Below are positions 25,170 through 29,129 of a stretch of DNA of 29,129 nucleotides, in pieces; position 1 is the stretch's first letter; each line of letters opens with the position of its first letter. Location: contig JABDBT010000016.1 in the NCBI GenBank assembly GCA_013288465.1, positions 1 through 29,129 of the forward strand, read 5' to 3'. Below the pieces are notes generated by a model, which did not search any database, had not been told where the DNA came from, and saw only the letters and a list, made by a program, of their open reading frames with translations. This DNA is from Bacteroidota bacterium. Its GTDB lineage: Bacteria; Bacteroidota; Bacteroidia; Sphingobacteriales; Sphingobacteriaceae. The position numbers and the translations under genes are program-made.

Positions 25170-27428
25170 TTATTTAACTGCTATAAAATGATAGATTCCA
25201 GAGCCTGCTTCTATTATGGCTTTACCGTCTTTATAAACTAAAAATTTAACTCCTTTAACTGATTTAATTGATTTGCCGCCTTCGGTAATAGCAGCGCCTT
25301 CATTTGCAGGCAGGTAGATCACGGCTTTAGTATTTGCCGGAATTTGTACGGTTAGCTCAAACTTCCCGGTTTCCGTTTTCCAGTCGGTGGCTATATTGCC
25401 GTAGGGCGATTGGTATTTAGCTTTGGCAAAAGTTACGTCACCCACAACCTCGGGCCTTATCTCTATCTTATTCATAGCTATAGCACCCGGCGCAGCGCGT
25501 ATGCCTCCTAACCCGCTGTAAAACCATTCCATAATGTGGCCAAGCATAAAATGGTTGTTAGATACGGACGGCAATGCCCCCCACGATTCGGTTAAGGCCG
25601 TTGCGCCATGTGCCAGTTGGTAACCATAGCCGGGTACGTCTGTCCGGCTGTTCATCGCATAGATCATGTCCGAACGGCCTGCATCATCCAATACCCTCAA
25701 CAGGTAACGGAAACCAATATCACCGGCGGTAAGGCTGTTACCACGGTCACGCAAGTCCTTTACAATATTGTTGATCACAGCCTCTTTATATTGCGGTTCA
25801 ACCAAATCCATGTAAACTGATATGGCATTGGCTGTTTGGCTACCCGTGCCGTATTCGTTGGTTTCGGTATTAAAAAATGCTTTATTATAAGCTGACCTGA
25901 CCGTTATAGCCAGTTTATCATAAGTCGCTGCATCCTGGGATTTACCTAACAACACGGCAGTTTTAGCCGCGATAGTCAGGTCGTAGTAATAAAAAGCGGT
26001 GGCCGTAATTCCTTTAGGCGTTTGCTGCGAATAGCCCGGACCTTTTGGCCCCAGGTCATACCAATCGCCTAAACCTTCTGTTAGGATATGGTCATTGGCT
26101 TTAGTACCCAAATAAGCCAGGTACCGTTTCATCATGTCATAGCTTTGCGCTAATACCTCCGTATCGCCATACCATTCATAAACATACCAGGGCAGGATAA
26201 TGCCATTGCTACCCCACTCGGGCGAGTCGCGGAAGGGCTCAACAAATTTGGTAAACTCGGGCGCTATTTCGGGTATCAAGCCTTCGGGTGTTTGGGTGAG
26301 GCGCATATCGCTGATACATTTGAGCGCCAGGCGGTGTATATCATAATTATAACGCAATGAGCTGCCAACCAAATGCGCTTCTTCCAGCCAGCCCAGCTTT
26401 TCGCGGTGGGGGCAATCGGTAAACAGGCTGGCCATGTTGCTTTTCATCGACCAGTCGATGAGTTTGAAAGTTCGGTTAAACAAATCGTTTGAGCAGGTAA
26501 AATCGCCCACAGTCGCAGCTGAATTACGCGTATGCAGTCCCTTTACAGCTATAACCACAGGTAAATGAGCAGGATTAGCATCGCCCTGCGGCACTCCGCC
26601 TTCTACCTGCAAATATCTGAAGCCATAATAGGTAAATTGAGGGTGCCAGGTTTCGGGACCATCGCCTTTTAAAATGTAATTGTCATAATATGCTTTGCCC
26701 GATCCGTTTTGGTTGGCGCTGCCATCTTCGTGAAGCAATTCTGCCGGGATGATCTTGACTGTATCGCCCTTTTTACCCCGTACGGTAATTTCGGGAATGC
26801 CAGAGGCATTCTGTCCCAGGTCATATACCCAAACACCTTTGCTCAATTGTGTTTTGCTTACCGGGGCAAACTCCTGCATTATTTTAAGCGGATCGGCAGC
26901 CTGCGCGTTTACCATTGGTGAACCCGTTACTGTTATAGCATTGCGCCAGGCGGCATCGTTAAAATCGGCCGTATTCCAGCCCGGTTGCTCCAAATTGGCA
27001 TTATAGTCTTCTCCGCCATAAATACTGGTAAATGTGATTGGGCCGGGCGCAGTTTTCCAGCTTTCATCGCTCACCAAATTACTTACAGAGCCGTCTTTAT
27101 ATTCGAGCACCAAACGGCATATCATTTTAGGATAACCAAATTGACCCGTCATTTTGCGATAGCGTTTGTCGCGGGGGATAAAGTAAAATCCGTTGCCCAG
27201 CATAACCCCAATGGCATTATTGCCTTTTACCAATTTATTGGTGAGGTCAAACGGAACATACAGTGCTTGTTTATCATATTGTGTCCATCCGGGATCGAGG
27301 AAGTGGTCACCAACTTTATGGCCATTAACGCTCATATCAAAATGGCCCAAACCGCAAATGTAAAGGGTAGCTTCTTTAAGCGGTTTGTTAACCGAAAAGG
27401 TTTTACGCAACAAGGGTAAAAACATCAT
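25170..27428 (-). CDS. GH78 alpha-L-rhamnosidase, catalytic fragment (frameshifted gene)
   Basis: This 752-codon open frame holds most of a GH78 enzyme; its first three codons are out-of-frame. The order is a beta-sandwich (LRKTFSVNKPLKEATLYICGLGHFDMSVNG), a second beta-domain (VWVYDLGQNASGIPEITVRG), then the alpha/alpha6 barrel with the GH78 block LFTDCPHREKLGWLEEAHLVG carrying the acidic catalytic candidates. Later come GALPSVSNNHFMLGHIMEWFYSGLGGI and a C-terminal beta-domain (ATDWKTETGKFELTVQIPAN). GH78 removes alpha-L-rhamnose from rhamnogalacturonan, arabinogalactan and glycosides. Fusing with the upstream fragment gives about 930 residues, normal for the family. The motifs are all intact, arguing against long-standing decay. 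Confidence 0.88.
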   Translation of the reverse strand: MMFLPLLRKTFSVNKPLKEATLYICGLGHFDMSVNGHKVGDHFLDPGWTQYDKQALYVPFDLTNKLVKGNNAIGVMLGNGFYFIPRDKRYRKMTGQFGYPKMICRLVLEYKDGSVSNLVSDESWKTAPGPITFTSIYGGEDYNANLEQPGWNTADFNDAAWRNAITVTGSPMVNAQAADPLKIMQEFAPVSKTQLSKGVWVYDLGQNASGIPEITVRGKKGDTVKIIPAELLHEDGSANQNGSGKAYYDNYILKGDGPETWHPQFTYYGFRYLQVEGGVPQGDANPAHLPVVIAVKGLHTRNSAATVGDFTCSNDLFNRTFKLIDWSMKSNMASLFTDCPHREKLGWLEEAHLVGSSLRYNYDIHRLALKCISDMRLTQTPEGLIPEIAPEFTKFVEPFRDSPEWGSNGIILPWYVYEWYGDTEVLAQSYDMMKRYLAYLGTKANDHILTEGLGDWYDLGPKGPGYSQQTPKGITATAFYYYDLTIAAKTAVLLGKSQDAATYDKLAITVRSAYNKAFFNTETNEYGTGSQTANAISVYMDLVEPQYKEAVINNIVKDLRDRGNSLTAGDIGFRYLLRVLDDAGRSDMIYAMNSRTDVPGYGYQLAHGATALTESWGALPSVSNNHFMLGHIMEWFYSGLGGIRAAPGAIAMNKIEIRPEVVGDVTFAKAKYQSPYGNIATDWKTETGKFELTVQIPANTKAVIYLPANEGAAITEGGKSIKSVKGVKFLVYKDGKAIIEAGSGIYHFIAVK

Positions 27429-27966
27429 TGAAGGGTGGTAGCTTCTTTGGCCCCCGGTTTTCTAAAAAGGGGACAATGCGGGAACTATCGGGGAGGCTTG
27501 CGTAGGCGATCCATTTGGCGCCTTTCCAGTCGGATGAATTAAGCAGGCCCATTTGCCATTGCGCTACATTGCTCCATAACGAAACATGTCGCTGGTTATC
27601 CCAAACCATAACCTTCCAATAGTATGTTTTTGCAGGGAACAATTGTTTACCCGCGTAGGTTACCTGTATAGAAGTGGATGAGTTTAACCGCTTAGAATCC
27701 CACATATTGCCGATGCCTTTGTTCAAACTTGCCGCATTATCGGCAACGAGTACGCGATAAGCGGATTGCATTATATTGCGCTGATCGGATTGCAATATCC
27801 AGCTTAATTTAGGCGCTAAAGCCTCGATCCCTGCGGGATCGGCTTTATATTCACATTGCAGGTTGGTTACTTTTAAAGTTTGGGCGAAAAGTTGCAGGGG
27901 GAAAAGAAATAGTAAAAAATAGAAAAATTTACTATATAAAAATTTACAACGGGCTGTGCGATTCAC
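27403..27966 (-). CDS. GH78 alpha-L-rhamnosidase, N-terminal fragment with repeat-derived start (frameshifted gene)
   Basis: This piece encodes the signal peptide and the N-terminal Ig-like domain of the GH78 enzyme (VTNLQCEYKADPAGIEALAPKLSWIL, AYRVLVADNAA, YYWKVMVWDNQ). The open frame extends back to 28095, but residues from there to 27967 are translated repeat DNA. I place the start at the GTG at 27966-27964, which gives a signal peptide VNRTARCKFLYSKFF to FAQ of about 29 residues. An in-frame ATG at 28002-28000 is the alternative. No ATG exists between the repeat and the hydrophobic core. The frame ends at TAA after FTLVA. Removing one T from the T5 run at 27422-27418 gives VLPLLRKTF and joins the catalytic fragment. 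Confidence 0.7.
   Translation of the reverse strand: MNRTARCKFLYSKFFYFLLFLFPLQLFAQTLKVTNLQCEYKADPAGIEALAPKLSWILQSDQRNIMQSAYRVLVADNAASLNKGIGNMWDSKRLNSSTSIQVTYAGKQLFPAKTYYWKVMVWDNQRHVSLWSNVAQWQMGLLNSSDWKGAKWIAYASLPDSSRIVPFLENRGPKKLPPFNDVFTLVA
27418..27422 (-). other. Frameshift site in the GH78 gene
   Basis: The A5 run (T5 on the coding strand) is where the two GH78 frames meet. Removing one base converts GTT TTT ACC into GTT TTA CCC and restores a continuous GH78 reading frame. Confidence 0.8.
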
Positions 27967-28063
27967 CTCTTGAGCGGGGTGTCGGGGTGTGTTTGCCTGC
28001 ATGGCTGTTAACACACCCCTGCCTGCGCACTTATCCATCGCGCCCCCTCTCGAGAGGGGAATT
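27962..28063. repeat. GC-rich palindromic intergenic repeat overlapping the GH78 start
   Basis: This roughly 100-bp stretch is visibly more GC-rich than its AT-rich flanks. It contains a perfect 16-bp palindrome CCCCTCTCGAGAGGGG (28044-28059) and a perfect 10-bp inverted repeat GGGGTGTGTT (27984-27993) / AACACACCCC (28010-28019). The composition and the strings CCTGCCTGCGCAC and CATCGCGCCCCCTCTC match my memory of a dispersed repeat in Sphingobacteriaceae genomes, which I could not verify. Element limits are approximate. It separates the malectin-type glycosidase from GH78 and seems to have supplied the GH78 start codon. Confidence 0.55.
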
Positions 28064-28108
28064 TTTGAATTATCTATATTTAATATATCTATCATCCTTT
28101 ATAACTTA

Positions 28109-29129
28109 TCACTGCATTTCCAATCCTGAGATCATTAAACCTTCCGCGTCAACAGCGGTTATGACCACTTTATAATCGCCGGCATTGATACTTGTGCCTG
28201 ATGTTGTTGTGGCCGTGCCTGATTTACCCTTTTGCGTTGGTTTAAAGGTTAGCAACTCCTCATTCATCACTGTGCCATCGGCGGCCTGTAACCGCACTTT
28301 GGCGGTAAAGGTTTTTGTACTTGTATTATAGTATTTTATGCGCAACTCATATTTATCGCCCACCCCGGGCGCAATGTTGAATATCACCGAACTGCCTGCC
28401 GCTTGTGTGAACCTAAATATCTTTTTATCGCCGAGTGTATCAGCTATAACCCCGTTACCCTGCGTTATAGCATTTGCAGCTTTATAACTTATCGTTGGTT
28501 TTAGATCAGTAGCGGGCTCTAATGTTGAAAAAGGCAATACGGCGACAATAAGTTTAGGGTATGTCCCTAAATTAACCGTTGCATACTCCGCAAACCGCTT
28601 TTTATAAAGCGCTAATTTCTCACCACCCTGTTCATCAGTTTGGATAGTTAAGCCTGTTACGCTATAATCTTTTAACCAATCGGGGCGTTGTTTGGTGTTT
28701 ATGGCAACATATACATCACATGCCGCATTGGCAACAAGCGTTGCAGTTGACCCCGCGGGGATCTGTACTGGTGTTTTTATCCATTCGGCACCATATAGTA
28801 CAGATGGCAACTCGCTGAAATGTACATCAGCGCCTGTATAAACCTGATCGCCAATATCCATCCAGGTTTGCAGCGACCATTGATCGGCTTGCGGGCCTGT
28901 AATTTTAAGATCATTAACCGTCCCCACAGAAGCCAATGCAGGGATAACCTTTTGATCTGATGTACTAACAGCAATTGCCGAAATAATGGCTTCACCCGCC
29001 GCTGTATGCGGAAAGCTTAGTTGCAATTTACCACCTATAATATGCACTTTAACCGTCTTCTTTAAAGCGTGGTCATACCCCGCTTCCTTCCATATATCCA
29101 GGTTTTTGATAACAGTTTTACCATTAATG
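28109..29129 (-). CDS. C-terminal modules of a large secreted glycosidase with malectin domain (cut by window edge)
   Basis: The frame is open to base 29129, so the start is outside the window. A GTG at 29047 is not a real start, because the upstream codons continue a malectin-type sequence (INGKTVIKNLDIWKEAGYDHAL). In order there is the end of a malectin-like carbohydrate-binding domain (LQLSFPHTAAGEAIISAIAVS), a middle beta-rich module (DQWSLQTWMDIGDQVYTGAD, SVLYGAEWIKTPVQIPAG) and a C-terminal CBM6/35-like sandwich (KIFRFTQAAGSSVIFNIAPG, YELRIKYYNTSTKTFTAKVRL). Malectin modules of this wording usually end large Bacteroidota GH2 enzymes, so a GH2-type galactosidase or similar is likely. The stop is TGA at 28111-28109, upstream of the repeat before GH78. 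Confidence 0.7.
   Translation of the reverse strand, partial: INGKTVIKNLDIWKEAGYDHALKKTVKVHIIGGKLQLSFPHTAAGEAIISAIAVSTSDQKVIPALASVGTVNDLKITGPQADQWSLQTWMDIGDQVYTGADVHFSELPSVLYGAEWIKTPVQIPAGSTATLVANAACDVYVAINTKQRPDWLKDYSVTGLTIQTDEQGGEKLALYKKRFAEYATVNLGTYPKLIVAVLPFSTLEPATDLKPTISYKAANAITQGNGVIADTLGDKKIFRFTQAAGSSVIFNIAPGVGDKYELRIKYYNTSTKTFTAKVRLQAADGTVMNEELLTFKPTQKGKSGTATTTSGTSINAGDYKVVITAVDAEGLMISGLEMQ

Noticed and set aside
26985..27419. Plus-strand open frame of 144 codons
   Set aside because: It is entirely antisense to the GH78 catalytic fragment, whose family motifs are unmistakable.
27987..28175. Plus-strand 62-codon frame across the GC-rich repeat
   Set aside because: It is formed by repeat DNA and the ends of two real genes; there is no start context or conserved protein pattern.

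Overview
The window reads as part of a polysaccharide utilisation locus (PUL) from a Bacteroidota genome, most likely a Sphingobacteriaceae member such as Mucilaginibacter or Pedobacter. The grounds are the SusC/SusD pair, DUF3826, many secreted family-type glycosidases, weak Shine-Dalgarno signals, a moderate-to-low GC content, and intergenic palindromes and heptamer repeats of a style I associate with that group. The genus is inference from style, not a database match. All genes but one lie on the minus strand, so transcription runs from high to low coordinates.

Layout in transcription order. (1) 29129-21629 is an upstream enzyme block: the C-terminus of a large malectin-containing glycosidase (cut by the window edge), a GH78 alpha-L-rhamnosidase, an orphan five-bladed-propeller glycosidase, and a GH2 beta-galactosidase-like enzyme. 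The GH78 and GH2 genes are each broken by one apparent extra base in a short A/T run. (2) 21628-21255 is a repeat-rich gap with a 167-bp nested palindromic element, a heptamer tandem repeat and a candidate promoter. (3) 21254-18710 is a small catabolic unit: a sodium:solute symporter and a DHDPS/NanA-type Schiff-base aldolase. (4) 17829-18719 is the only plus-strand gene, an AraC-type regulator. Its stop codon overlaps that of the aldolase, and it diverges from the main PUL operon across a 475-bp region with two inverted repeats and one direct repeat. (5) 17353-11546 holds DUF3826, SusC and SusD, closed by a strong hairpin terminator. (6) 11098-1 is a tightly packed enzyme train: PL1 pectate lyase, a beta-helix/TIM-barrel fusion, GH140/DUF4038, a GH43 lipoprotein, a sialidase-fold propeller with a lectin-like tail, a SASA-type acetylesterase, and the start of another GH2.

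How it fits together. SusC/D would import oligosaccharides released by the lyase and by surface enzymes. Periplasmic GH78, GH2, GH43 and GH140 enzymes and the esterase would trim them, the symporter would move a released acid or sugar across the inner membrane, and the aldolase would cleave a 2-keto-3-deoxy acid. The PL1, GH140 and GH78 combination points to pectin, possibly rhamnogalacturonan, and GH140 specifically hints at apiose-containing rhamnogalacturonan II. The sialidase fold, SASA esterase, symporter and NanA-like aldolase suggest a testable idea, that the locus also handles the 2-keto-3-deoxy sugars (Kdo, Dha) found in rhamnogalacturonan II. That idea is inference. No tRNA, rRNA, CRISPR array, transposase or phage gene was seen.
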